18,510 nt of DNA from RGUW01 sp040399325 (lineage in GTDB: Bacteria > Cyanobacteriota > Cyanobacteriia > PCC-6307 > Cyanobiaceae), in NCBI GenBank assembly GCA_040399325.1, contig JBBASJ010000044.1:1-18510 (forward strand). Reading direction: 5' to 3'. Position numbers and translations under genes: made by a program. This document shows, in pieces, positions 1 to 8,300 of this stretch (the stretch's first letter is position 1; every line of letters begins with the position of its first letter). The notes under the pieces are model-generated. The model had not been told where the DNA came from. It ran no database searches and worked only from the letters and a program-made list of their open reading frames with translations.

Positions 1-747
1 GCTGTAGAGCGCAATCGCCATCTTCAGCTCCACCACACCGGTGGGCGGGGTTGTCGCCTGGGGGTTGGTGCTCGGCACCGGCACGGTGGCACCTTTGCCG
101 GCAATGGGCTGGCCGAGGCTGAAACCGCCGCTCGAACCGGGCGGCAGATACACCACCAGCAGCGACAGGGCCTCCATGCCCCGCAGAAAGGCCAGCACCT
201 GGGGATAGCGGCCCCGGGCGGTCAGCAGCAGCAGGGTGCTGTTGAGCCCCGCCTTGCGCAACGGGTCGCGGGTTGTGGCAGCGCTGGCCTGCTGCCGGGC
301 CTGCTGCTGGCGCTGGCGTTGCCTGCGGGTGCCCTTGGCCTGGGCCTTGAGCGGGTCACCCTCCTCGCCCTCGGCGGCGGGCAGGGCCGGTGTCGGCTCA
401 AACAGCTGCAGCTGCACGCCATGACGCTGGGCCTCGTTGTCGGCCTGGGCCAGAAAGGTGACCAGGTCACCGCTGCCGGCGATCAAGGTCAGCAACTGGC
501 GTTGCTGCCGCTCGGCCGTGAGCTGCTGGGCGCCGACGCGGGCCAGATCAGCGCGTATCTGGGGCAGGCGTTGCTCCTGCTCCAGCTGGTCACGCTGCTG
601 GCTGGTCTGCACCTGCAGCACGTTGAACAACGGCAACGCGCCCACCAGCAGCACCAGCAACGCCAGCAGACCACCGCCGCCCAGGGGCAACCAGAGCAGC
701 AGTCGCCGCATCAACACACTGTCCTGATCTGACGGCAGTGGGGTCAT
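1..747 (-). CDS. pilO: PilO-like type IV pilus inner-membrane protein (partial, 3' end outside window)
   Basis: The frame is open from ATG at 747 to the left edge (249 codons, no stop), so the C-terminus is missing. Residues about 16-45 form one strong hydrophobic segment after a short cytoplasmic N-terminus. A Gln/Glu-rich, probably coiled-coil stretch follows (47-86). Later comes a PilO-like pattern: a hydrophobic strand, then GRYPQVLAFLRGMEALSLLVV at about 179-199. In the PilMNO subcomplex PilO pairs with PilN in the periplasm and links the cytoplasmic PilM ring to the secretin. The start overlaps the stop of the upstream PilM-PilN gene by four bases (ATGA), indicating translational coupling. 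Residues 138-152 are an unusual Arg/Gln-rich stretch. The family call rests on topology, this pattern and operon position; overall similarity to PilO is weak. Confidence 0.75.
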   Translation of the reverse strand, partial: MTPLPSDQDSVLMRRLLLWLPLGGGGLLALLVLLVGALPLFNVLQVQTSQQRDQLEQEQRLPQIRADLARVGAQQLTAERQQRQLLTLIAGSGDLVTFLAQADNEAQRHGVQLQLFEPTPALPAAEGEEGDPLKAQAKGTRRQRQRQQQARQQASAATTRDPLRKAGLNSTLLLLTARGRYPQVLAFLRGMEALSLLVVYLPPGSSGGFSLGQPIAGKGATVPVPSTNPQATTPPTGVVELKMAIALYS

Positions 748-2321
748 GGCAACAGCCCTTCGCCACGCAGCAGCTGCAACCGCCGGGCCATGCCGGTGGC
801 CCCCAGCTCGCTGAGCAGCTGCAGCTCGACCGCCGGCGGCAGCGCCGGCCGCAGGGCCGCCGTGAGTTCAAACCCCACCTGAGCCGATGGCGCAGCAGGC
901 TGGCCCGCAGGCGGCGGGCTGGGCCGGAGCTCGCCGCGCAGGGCCTTGAGCAGCCTGACGCTGCCCGCCTCGAGCAGGGGCGAGCGCCCCAGGGCGATCT
1001 GCAGGGCATTGATGCGGGCAAAGGCCTGCGGATCGGCAGCCGTGCCCAGCAGCCGCAGGTTCTGCTGTCCGGGCGACACCGCCAGGCTGGTGAGCTGCAC
1101 CCCCTGGGGCACCCGTGTCTGCAGATCCCGCAGCAAGGCCGAGCCCGAGCGGGTGGTGACCAGACCCTGCAGCAAGGCCCGGTTGGCGGTGGTCAGGGTT
1201 CTGAGACGGCTGCGTGCCGCACTGAGCCGGGCTTCGCTCGCCTCAACCGTGGCCTGCACCAGGGCCAGCCGCGCCAGCTCGCCCTGCAGCTGCTGCTGCC
1301 ACACCACCAGCAAAGCGGTGAGCACCACACTGGTGGCCAGCAGGGCAGCCCCGAATGAGCCGCCGCGCAGCACCAGGCTGCGGCGCTCACGCGCCAGCGT
1401 GGCCGGATCGCTGAGGCCCTGCTGCTGGCGGGGCTCCTGCAGCAGATCAGCGGGCACCAGATCGGGGCCCATGCAGCCGTGCAGCTCGGCTGGCCCCTCG
1501 AGCTGCCGCAGGGGCAGCCCCAGGGCCCTGGCCAACGCCACCGGGTCGCCCAGGCTGCCGGCCAGCCACAGCTGGCTTGCCCTGAAGCCAGGGTCCCGGG
1601 AGCCGTAATAGTCGAGCACCGCCGCCAGGTGCGCCGGCAGCTGGGGATCGTCACTGTCCAACTGGCGCTCATAGAGCGGCATGCCCTGGCGCCAGAGACC
1701 CGCGGCGCAACGGGCGCCGTTGCACTGCAACACCAGCACATCCTGCTGGGGCTCAAGGGCCGGCAGCAGCGCCTGCCGCAGGCACACCTGGGCCGGGACC
1801 AGACGCTCGAGCGTGGCGCCGGCAATCGCAAACACCGCGATCCAGGCTTCCACCAACTGGCGCGGGGCCGCGATCAACAGCGAGCGCAGCGGCTGACCAG
1901 GCCGAGGCACGCCCGACAGCGGCTGCAGATCGATCGCCGCATCGGCCAAGGCAAACGGCAGACCAAGCTCGGGGTCCACCGTGCGCAGGGCCTCAAGCGG
2001 CGCATCGGGCCAGTCGTCGAAGGGCCATTCGATCACCCGCCAGTGGGCCACCGGCCGCGGCAGGGCCAGCCACACCGGCTGGGCCATCAAGCCCTTGCTG
2101 AGCAGCAGATCACCAAGAAAGTCGCCAAGCTCCTCCACGCGCAGTGGCAGGCCATCGGCCAGCACCTGCGCCGGCAGCAACGACTCCCAGACCGGCACGC
2201 TGATGGCACCGCGCCGCAGGGCCAGGCCGCGCAGGGTGGGCTCCTCGAGGCTGAGCACCACCCGTTCGGCCAACCATTGGGATCGCAGCGGGCGCCAGAG
2301 CTCGCGGACTTCGGCAAGCAC
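744..2321 (-). CDS. pilN: PilM-PilN fusion: actin-like domain, membrane helix and PilN periplasmic domain in one chain
   Basis: This 525-residue protein starts at GTG 2321. Residues 1 to about 315 are soluble and resemble the PilM/GspL actin-like fold: beta-rich N-terminus (20-45), LWLAGSLGDP-like nucleotide-fold segment near 251-260, and Leu/Ala-rich helices. One transmembrane helix spans about 322-341. A coiled-coil-prone stretch (345-385) precedes a classic PilN motif, LLRDLQTRVPQGVQLTSLAV, at 396-415. PilM normally binds the short cytoplasmic tail of PilN; here the two appear as one polypeptide, as in type II secretion GspL. The start is not certain: AGGAG lies about 16 bases upstream of the GTG, too far for a normal Shine-Dalgarno, and internal TTG/GTG starts exist near residues 17-22. 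pyrD ends 62 bp upstream on the same strand, so rnhA-pyrD-pilMN-pilO may be co-transcribed. Confidence 0.8.
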   Translation of the reverse strand: MLAEVRELWRPLRSQWLAERVVLSLEEPTLRGLALRRGAISVPVWESLLPAQVLADGLPLRVEELGDFLGDLLLSKGLMAQPVWLALPRPVAHWRVIEWPFDDWPDAPLEALRTVDPELGLPFALADAAIDLQPLSGVPRPGQPLRSLLIAAPRQLVEAWIAVFAIAGATLERLVPAQVCLRQALLPALEPQQDVLVLQCNGARCAAGLWRQGMPLYERQLDSDDPQLPAHLAAVLDYYGSRDPGFRASQLWLAGSLGDPVALARALGLPLRQLEGPAELHGCMGPDLVPADLLQEPRQQQGLSDPATLARERRSLVLRGGSFGAALLATSVVLTALLVVWQQQLQGELARLALVQATVEASEARLSAARSRLRTLTTANRALLQGLVTTRSGSALLRDLQTRVPQGVQLTSLAVSPGQQNLRLLGTAADPQAFARINALQIALGRSPLLEAGSVRLLKALRGELRPSPPPAGQPAAPSAQVGFELTAALRPALPPAVELQLLSELGATGMARRLQLLRGEGLLP

Positions 2322-2383
2322 CAGGATCGGCTTCCGCTCCTGCGCGCAAGCTAACGAACTTTGGAGCTGCGGTCAGCCTGCGA

Positions 2384-3574
2384 TCAGGCCGCCTCAAGCC
2401 AGGGCAGGCCGCTGCCCACCGCCGCGCCGATGTGGGGCAGGCCGTGGCGATCGAGCTGCAGGCGCAAGCCCTCAAGAATGGCCGGCACCAGCTCGGGCCC
2501 CTCGTAGATCCAACCGGTGTAGAGCTGCACCAGCGAAGCCCCGGCCGCGATGCGCTCCCAGGCAGCCTGGGGCGAGTCGATGCCGCCCACCCCCACCAGC
2601 GGCAGCGCCGGGCCGGCGATGGCGCGCAGCCGCCGCAGCACCTCAAGGGCGCGGGCCCGCAGGGGCGCACCGCTGAGACCACCAGCCTCCTCGGCCAGGG
2701 TCAGGCCGCTCTGGGCCAGCCGGCGCTGCTCGAGGCCCAGACGGTTGAGGCTGGTGTTAACGGCGATCACGCCGGCCAACCCCTCTTCGTAGGCCATGCG
2801 GGCAATCGCATCGATGGCGTCGTCTTCGAGGTCGGGCGCGATCTTGACCAGCAGCGGCGGGCAGCCCGGCAGCCGCCGCAGCCGCTCCACCAGGCGCCGC
2901 AGCTGACTCTCCTGCTGCAGATCCCTGAGCCCCGGCGTGTTGGGCGAGCTCACATTGATCACCGCGTAATCGGCCAGCGGTGCCAGCAGATCGAGGGAGC
3001 TGGCGTAGTCGTCGGGAGCGAGCTCCAGCGGTGTGCGCTTCGATTTGCCCAGATTGATGCCCAGCACCGCCGGTCGTCGGCCCGGAGCCGGCAGCCGCTG
3101 CCGCTCGAGGGTGCGCAGCACCGCCTCGGCACCGCTGTTGTTGAAGCCCATGCGGTTGAGGGCCGCCCGTTCCGCCGCCAAACGAAACAACCGGGGCCGG
3201 GGGTTGCCGCCCTGGGCGTGCCAGGTGACCGTGCCCAGCTCGGCAAAGCCAAACCCGAAGCAGTGCCAGATGCCCGCGGCCACCGCATTTTTGTCAAACC
3301 CTGCCGCCAGCCCCACCGGGTTGCTGAAGCGGCAGCCGAACAGACTCTGCTCGAGCCGCACATCCGGGCGCTGCAGCTCCCGGGCCAGGCCGGCCAGCAC
3401 CGTGCTGACACCAGGCCAGCCACGCCGCAGGGAGGCCTGGCCGAGCGCCGCCAACGACAACGCCGACAGCTGTTCGGCATCGGAGCCCTCATCACTGCTG
3501 AGCAGTGGCCCCACAAAGCGGCGATAAAGGGCACCGGTTCCGGTGGGAGCCATCTCCCGATCGACGTCAGCCAT
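2384..3574 (-). CDS. pyrD: Dihydroorotate dehydrogenase (quinone), class 2
   Basis: PyrD oxidises dihydroorotate to orotate in pyrimidine synthesis, using FMN and passing electrons to membrane quinone. With the start at 3574 it has 396 residues. Class 2 signatures are clear: AGFDKNA (91-97), NRMGFNNSG (140-148), NVSSPNTPGLR (207-217, with S210 at the catalytic-base position of class 2 enzymes), the KIAPD lysine K244, AVNTS (271-275), GGLSGAPLR (298-306) and GVGGI (328-332). The N-terminal stretch before the barrel corresponds to the membrane-associating helices of class 2. Three starts are possible: ATG 3580, ATG 3574 and ATG 3553. I chose 3574, which overlaps the rnhA stop by eight bases. 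The frame stays open upstream to 3766 inside rnhA, but that part is not PyrD-like. No strong Shine-Dalgarno decides the start. Confidence 0.95.
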   Translation of the reverse strand: MADVDREMAPTGTGALYRRFVGPLLSSDEGSDAEQLSALSLAALGQASLRRGWPGVSTVLAGLARELQRPDVRLEQSLFGCRFSNPVGLAAGFDKNAVAAGIWHCFGFGFAELGTVTWHAQGGNPRPRLFRLAAERAALNRMGFNNSGAEAVLRTLERQRLPAPGRRPAVLGINLGKSKRTPLELAPDDYASSLDLLAPLADYAVINVSSPNTPGLRDLQQESQLRRLVERLRRLPGCPPLLVKIAPDLEDDAIDAIARMAYEEGLAGVIAVNTSLNRLGLEQRRLAQSGLTLAEEAGGLSGAPLRARALEVLRRLRAIAGPALPLVGVGGIDSPQAAWERIAAGASLVQLYTGWIYEGPELVPAILEGLRLQLDRHGLPHIGAAVGSGLPWLEAA

Positions 3575-4337
3575 CACCATCGTGCGATGCCGCAGACCCA
3601 GCCTGCAGCCGCCAGCGGCCTTCGGCCAGGGGTTCGATCCACCAATCGCGCCAGCGCCAGGGCCCCTGACGCTCGGCCACACGGGCGACGGGCTCCTCCA
3701 GCAGCTGGGCCAGCTCCACCAGGGTGAGGCCAAAACCGCCCCGACAGAGGCGATCGGCCAGCTCAAGCCGACTCAACAGCTGCTGCAGCGCAGGCGGTGC
3801 CGGATCGGCCGCAACGGCTTCTGCCGACGACGCTGCCGCCGCAGGAGCCGCCTGACCGCGGCACCAGGCGACGGCGATGGCATCGCAGCGTTCGTTATCG
3901 GGGTCACCGTTGTGGCCCCGCACGTGCTGCAGCACCACGCCGGGAAGGCGGGCGCGATCGAGCTGCTCCCAGAGATCGCGGTTGAGCACGGGCGCACCGG
4001 CGGCCGTCTTCCAGCCCTTGCGCTTCCAGCCCGCCATCCAACTCTGGAGGCCATCGATCACGTAGCGACTGTCGGTGCGGATCGCCAGCTGCGGCTGGCG
4101 CGGCAGGGTCGCGAGCTCCTGCAGCACCGCCAGGGCCGCGGTCAGCTCCATGCGGTTGTTGGTGGTGGCGGGATCGGAGCCGCCCAGCTCCCGAACGCTG
4201 CCATCGGCAAACCGCAGCAGGGCGCCCCAGCCCCCCGGCCCCGGGTTGCCGCTGCAGGCGCCGTCGCAGGCGGCAGCCACCACAGGGTTGGCCGAGCCGT
4301 CGCCTCTGTCCGGCGGCGATGTTCGTTCACCTGGCAC
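3567..4337 (-). CDS. rnhA: Ribonuclease HI with C-terminal extension
   Basis: RNase HI cleaves the RNA strand of RNA-DNA hybrids in the cytoplasm. All catalytic residues are visible in order: D25 in CDGACSGNPGPGG, E64 in NNRMELTA, D89 in TDSRYVIDG, H142 in VRGHNGDPDNERCD, and D152. The start is GTG 4337. CGGAG at 4345-4349, seven bases upstream, is a good Shine-Dalgarno and supports it. The typical enzyme has about 150 residues; this one has 256. Residues 163-182 form an Ala/Pro linker. Residues about 183-245 form a small helical module rich in Leu, with a VELAQLLEEPVARV stretch and WRWRDWW; it looks like a helix-turn-helix or winged-helix fold, but I cannot assign a family. The gene is the first of the minus-strand block and diverges from the secreted protein gene at 4406. 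Confidence 0.95.
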   Translation of the reverse strand: MPGERTSPPDRGDGSANPVVAAACDGACSGNPGPGGWGALLRFADGSVRELGGSDPATTNNRMELTAALAVLQELATLPRQPQLAIRTDSRYVIDGLQSWMAGWKRKGWKTAAGAPVLNRDLWEQLDRARLPGVVLQHVRGHNGDPDNERCDAIAVAWCRGQAAPAAAASSAEAVAADPAPPALQQLLSRLELADRLCRGGFGLTLVELAQLLEEPVARVAERQGPWRWRDWWIEPLAEGRWRLQAGSAASHDGDG

Positions 4338-4405
4338 TCGACAACTCCGGCATCTGAGCTAAAGAGCATCCTGAGCCAGACCATCCTGAGGCCGGCATCA
4401 CAGCG
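4338..4405. promoter_or_regulatory. Divergent spacer between rnhA and the 4406 gene
   Basis: This 68-base gap must carry the start signals of two divergent genes unless the promoters lie inside the coding regions. The rnhA ribosome binding site (CGGAG on the minus strand, 4345-4349) is clear. On the plus strand only TGAGG at 4387-4391 resembles a Shine-Dalgarno, and it lies 14 bases from the ATG. I see no convincing -35/-10 pair. Confidence 0.4.
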
Positions 4406-5074
4406 ATGGGCACCGCACGACACCACCGACTGATCCTGGGAACCGCAGTGCTGCTGGCGGCAGTCCAGGGCGGGGCGGTCCTGAGCCGCGGCCTCGCCGA
4501 CGGTGGCGGGCAGCCCACGCCGCTCACGACCCACAACCTGCTGGCAGCCCAGGCCGACGGACGCGGACGCTGGACGCCGGTGCTGCTGCAGCAACAGGCC
4601 GCAGGCAGCTGCTGGCGCCCTGGAGCCGACGGCCGCATCGTGGCCCTGGAAACCACCGCCAACCCGGGCAGAGCCTGCAGCCTGGGCAGTCTCAGCGCCC
4701 GCTTGAGCCTGCAACCGCCCGACAACGGCAGCCCGGGCAACTGGCGTTTTCAACTGCGGCAGCAGGGCAGCAACCTGACCCTTCAGGCCCGTCACTGGCG
4801 CCACGGAACCAGCATTGACGTGGCCAGCGGGGTCGATCCGAGCGGCGGGCGCAGCGGCAATGTCGCGGGCAGCGGCGAACTGATCGCCCTGACACCACTG
4901 GAGACCTGGGTTCTGCAGGGCGCCAGGCTGGTGGCCCTGGGGGCGAGCGGTTCGCTGGCCGCAGGGCTGCCGCCACCGCCGCCACCGCTGGGCAGCCCCG
5001 AGGAGCGGCAGCGCGTGGTCGCCCTGGCGGTGATCCCCTGGAGGCCAGTTGACAAGCTGGTCACCGGTCCCTAG
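4406..5074 (+). CDS. Secreted or membrane-anchored hypothetical protein
   Basis: I do not recognise this 222-residue protein. A short basic N-terminus (RHHR) is followed by a hydrophobic segment at 9-28, which would serve as a Sec signal peptide or single anchor. The mature part has two cysteines (C69, C91) that could form a disulfide if exported, a Gly/Ser-rich beta-like centre, six consecutive prolines at 179-184, and a final hydrophobic stretch VVALAVIPW. Several longer frames on the opposite strand overlap rnhA and are shadows. This frame is preferred because it starts close to the divergent rnhA start, has a signal-like N-terminus and is followed by a hairpin and an intrinsic terminator on the same strand. 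It could be a lineage-specific envelope protein; no function can be given. Confidence 0.6.
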   Translation: MGTARHHRLILGTAVLLAAVQGGAVLSRGLADGGGQPTPLTTHNLLAAQADGRGRWTPVLLQQQAAGSCWRPGADGRIVALETTANPGRACSLGSLSARLSLQPPDNGSPGNWRFQLRQQGSNLTLQARHWRHGTSIDVASGVDPSGGRSGNVAGSGELIALTPLETWVLQGARLVALGASGSLAAGLPPPPPPLGSPEERQRVVALAVIPWRPVDKLVTGP

Positions 5075-5089
5075 CCCTTCAAGGACCGG
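5064..5089 (+). repeat. Hairpin over the stop codon of the 4406 gene
   Basis: CCGGTCC (5064-5070) pairs with GGACCGG (5083-5089), a perfect 7-bp stem whose loop contains the TAG stop at 5072-5074. No T-run follows, so it is more likely an mRNA 3'-end stabiliser or weak terminator than a strong one. Confidence 0.5.
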
Positions 5090-5168
5090 CCGTTAAGTTG
5101 TGTGAGTGAGGAGTGAGGAAACGCACCGGGTCGAAACAAGGACAGACTCCGATTGCAATTCCAATCTC

Positions 5169-5194
5169 AGCCCTGCCTTCGGCGGGGCTTTTTT
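5169..5194 (+). terminator. Intrinsic terminator with UUCG tetraloop
   Basis: AGCCCTGCC and GGCGGGGCT form a stem of about 8-9 bp (one T-G pair) closed by a C(TTCG)G tetraloop, followed at once by six T residues. It is a textbook Rho-independent terminator for plus-strand transcripts. It ends the transcript of the gene stopping at 5074, or of a short RNA started in 5090-5168. The rest of the gap up to 5356 shows no gene and no clear terminator for the minus-strand multicopper oxidase gene. Confidence 0.85.
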
Positions 5195-5356
5195 ATTGCT
5201 TCACTGCCAGCTCGAATCCAACAACGCGAGAGCTGCCTTCCGCTGGTGATGCCAACAGCCAGGCGCGGCCTCTTCCAGGTGCAGGCCGAAATCCAGACGG
5301 CAGGACGAATCTGCGCCCTGCCCCTGGGGTGAACGGCTCAACAGAAAGCTCAGCGA

Positions 5357-8300
5357 TCAGTGGCCAACGTGACCGAAGATGCCGGCACTGGCCACCACGG
5401 GAACACCTGCGGTTGAGCTGGCTCCAGGGGTCACCAAGAGATCCTCGTGCAGGTACGGGGAGTACACCGACTCGTAGGTCGACGATTCCACGTTGAGTCC
5501 ATTGGCCAACGGGGAACTGGCGCCCAGCGGATAGGTGTAATTGCCCCTCAACGACGCATTGAGTGCACCAAGAGCCAAGGGCACCGTCACCGGATTCGCG
5601 GTGATCGAAGCGTACGAGGTTTTGAGCAGATCCTTCATGGCCTGCGAAGGACCAAGGAACATCATGATGTCACCATCGACATTCATGTTGTTAACTACCT
5701 GCGCATCAAAGTAAAGACCGAAATCAACAATGTTCGCCAGCCTCTGAGCGTCAACCGGCGTCACCGCCGTGAAGTCATCTCCGATCATCCGGTAAGTCGA
5801 GCGATCAGACAGATTTGTGATGCCCTGGTAGGCATAGCGAACATCGCCGGTCGCATGGTTGTAGTACTGGTCATGGATCGCATCCACACTGACGGGATTG
5901 GCTGGGTCATAGGCGCCGCGATAGGTGATCACCTGGCGCACGTAGTCGACCGTGCGTCCATCGTCGGCAAGACGGCGGGCAAGCCGATGCAACTCGGCCG
6001 GCGAAGGCAAGCGCTGCAAATGGGTGACGTAAAGACCGATGACGTCACGCGAAGCCTTCACATAGGCAGCGTCACTGCTGAAACCAGGCAAGGCATCGAA
6101 CGTCTGCTGGGAGGTGTACGTGAACAGTTCCCGTGCCTGGCCGCGACTGGCCCCCAGCACGGGATTGGCCAGGTAACCCGCAAACGTTGCATCGAGCTCA
6201 AGTGCCTCGCGGTAACCGGTCACGGGATCTGGCGCAGGGCCAAGATCACCCGCCAGCGAACGGATATCGGCCAGAACCCAATCGAAAGCCGCCTCAGATT
6301 CAAGGATCCCGATCGGCTGACTGAGCAGAACCTGCTCGTCAGCAGAAACATAGGTCTTGTACTTGGCAACATCAAAATAGGGGTTATCACCCAACTTGGA
6401 ATGCGCAACATATTTGGCCGCCCTCAGCGTGGCTGACTTCATCAGAGCTGTTGGCGCATATTTTTCGTACAAATAAAGCGTTTCAAGCCCAAGATTCTGA
6501 TAAGAAGAAAAGCCTGTTGTCAGACCAATCTCGCCACTGAGTCCGCTCTGGAAGAGCGACAACACCAGATTGAGGCGCGAAGATTTGACTTCGACATAAT
6601 TACCTGCTGCCTGGGAACCGATAAAGGCAAAATCGACAAAGTTATCGGCATCAAAATCACCCAATGTGAATCGGGTCTCCGTGGCATCAGCCAACTCAGG
6701 GTTGGAGCTGAAGGCCTGTGTCGAGCCGCTGTAATAGAAGCCGGAGGGTGAGCGGCTGAAAACACTGAGCAAATTGCCGCCACCCTGACCAGCACCAACC
6801 ACGATGTCATTGAGACCATCACCTGTGACATCACCGACATCAAGGTGAACTCCTGAGTTCCAGCGCCCACTGGCACGTCCGCCCGTGACCGCCGCCTGAC
6901 CAAGCGACGTGTACGGAGAGAAAGCATGGAACGAACCCATCAGCGTCAGATCGATACCGTTGTAGACCGAAATCAGATCGCTGCCTCCATCGGCTTCCCC
7001 GACAACAACGTCGACATAACCATCCTTATTGACATCACCAAATGCGATGCGCTGACCAACATTGGCCTTGGCCGGGAGCGTGAAACGCTGGAAATTTGAT
7101 GCTCGCTCGATGGTGATTACTTCACCAGGAGCAAATTCCTTTTTGCTTGCAAGCCAGGAACGCTCCATATTCTCAATGATCTTGATAATGATTGCCTGCC
7201 CAGAGTCCTCGTGGGGAAGAATATGGCAGTGCTGCAGATAACCACCCGTGTAGTTATCATAGGTGGTGGCCGTCGTCAACAGACCAGGCTCCCACTCGTT
7301 GTAGGCCGCGGGCGCGGGATAGCGATTGCTGCTGGGCGAAGAATAGGACTGACTCTTGATCATCGCCGCCGGCAGAGCGATGGTGTCAGCACGCTCAAGG
7401 GAACCGTAATAACTCTCCCCATTCGCGACCTGGTTGGGGTCAAACTGGACCAGCTCATCGATAATGGGAAGGAGCCTGGTCACCGAGACCGGATTGTCTG
7501 AAATCTGTTGGTTGAGGACTCGCAACAAAGCTGTTGCTGTCACCACAAAAGGCGTGGATTGCGCAACTTTGTTGACGGCATACAGCCCAGCGGTTGCCAG
7601 ATTGACAAGACGCTGCTGAAAGGCAGCACCCTCACTACCACTGCGAAGAGTCTGCAGCATGTAAAGCGGGAACTTTTCAAATCCAAGCTCGAATAACTTG
7701 GTCGCCCAAAAAGCCGCTTTGTACTGATCATAGATATTTTCTCTCGTCAAAGTATAATAAGCACCATCGGCAACTTGCCCGTAAAAGTCTTTGGTATAAT
7801 CGCGCTCAGTGATATAGAATCGCTGAAACTCTGCCCTGTATGTTGTCGAAGTGGAAAGCTCAGAGGCTAGATCCTCCTCTGAGCGACCGTTCACGAGAAA
7901 ATTGGTGTACTGAACCAGCTCGTCAGGGTTGGGGAGACGACCCAGGTAAGCCATGAACAGTTGAACCACCGAACGCGACTGTGCCGAGTCAGCCGTCACG
8001 GGCGACACAGCCAGCCGTTCACTGGGAACGGACTTTGGCGAGACGACCTGGAAGTGGTTCTGGTGGGGGTGAAACGGATGCTGCTCCGATGCCCAATTCT
8101 CGTGATTCCAGTACTCGAGCGTATCGAGCTGCGCAATCAGCGCTGGGTTGTAGGGAAGAATATTGTCGTTAATCAGAAATGGCGTGGGATAACCGCCATA
8201 GCGGTTCACTTCGCCGTTCATTAAAGTGCGCGTTGTGTCGTAGATCGAACCATTGATCTTGCGGTAACGGTTCGCACCCTCCACAAACAAGTCGCCCGAC

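Noticed and set aside
2432..3727. A 431-codon plus-strand frame opposite pyrD, and a similar one (738-1358, 1479-2354) opposite the pilus gene.
   Set aside because: They lie wholly opposite clearly recognised genes, have Gln/Arg/His-rich composition typical of reversed GC-rich coding DNA, and show no domain.
4142..4804. A 220-codon minus-strand frame overlapping both rnhA and the 4406 gene.
   Set aside because: It overlaps rnhA in another frame and has no recognisable motif; rnhA itself has a good ribosome binding site.
5104..5114. The minus strand reads ACTCCTCACTC, one base from the ACUCCUCACAC core of the cyanobacterial small RNA Yfr1.
   Set aside because: There is no flanking 5' stem-loop and no terminator just downstream on the minus strand, and the core differs at a position I recall as invariant. 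It is more likely chance in a purine/pyrimidine-rich stretch.
5447..6436. A 329-codon plus-strand frame opposite the multicopper oxidase.
   Set aside because: It is opposite a strongly supported coding region and shows no family pattern, only His/Arg-rich composition.
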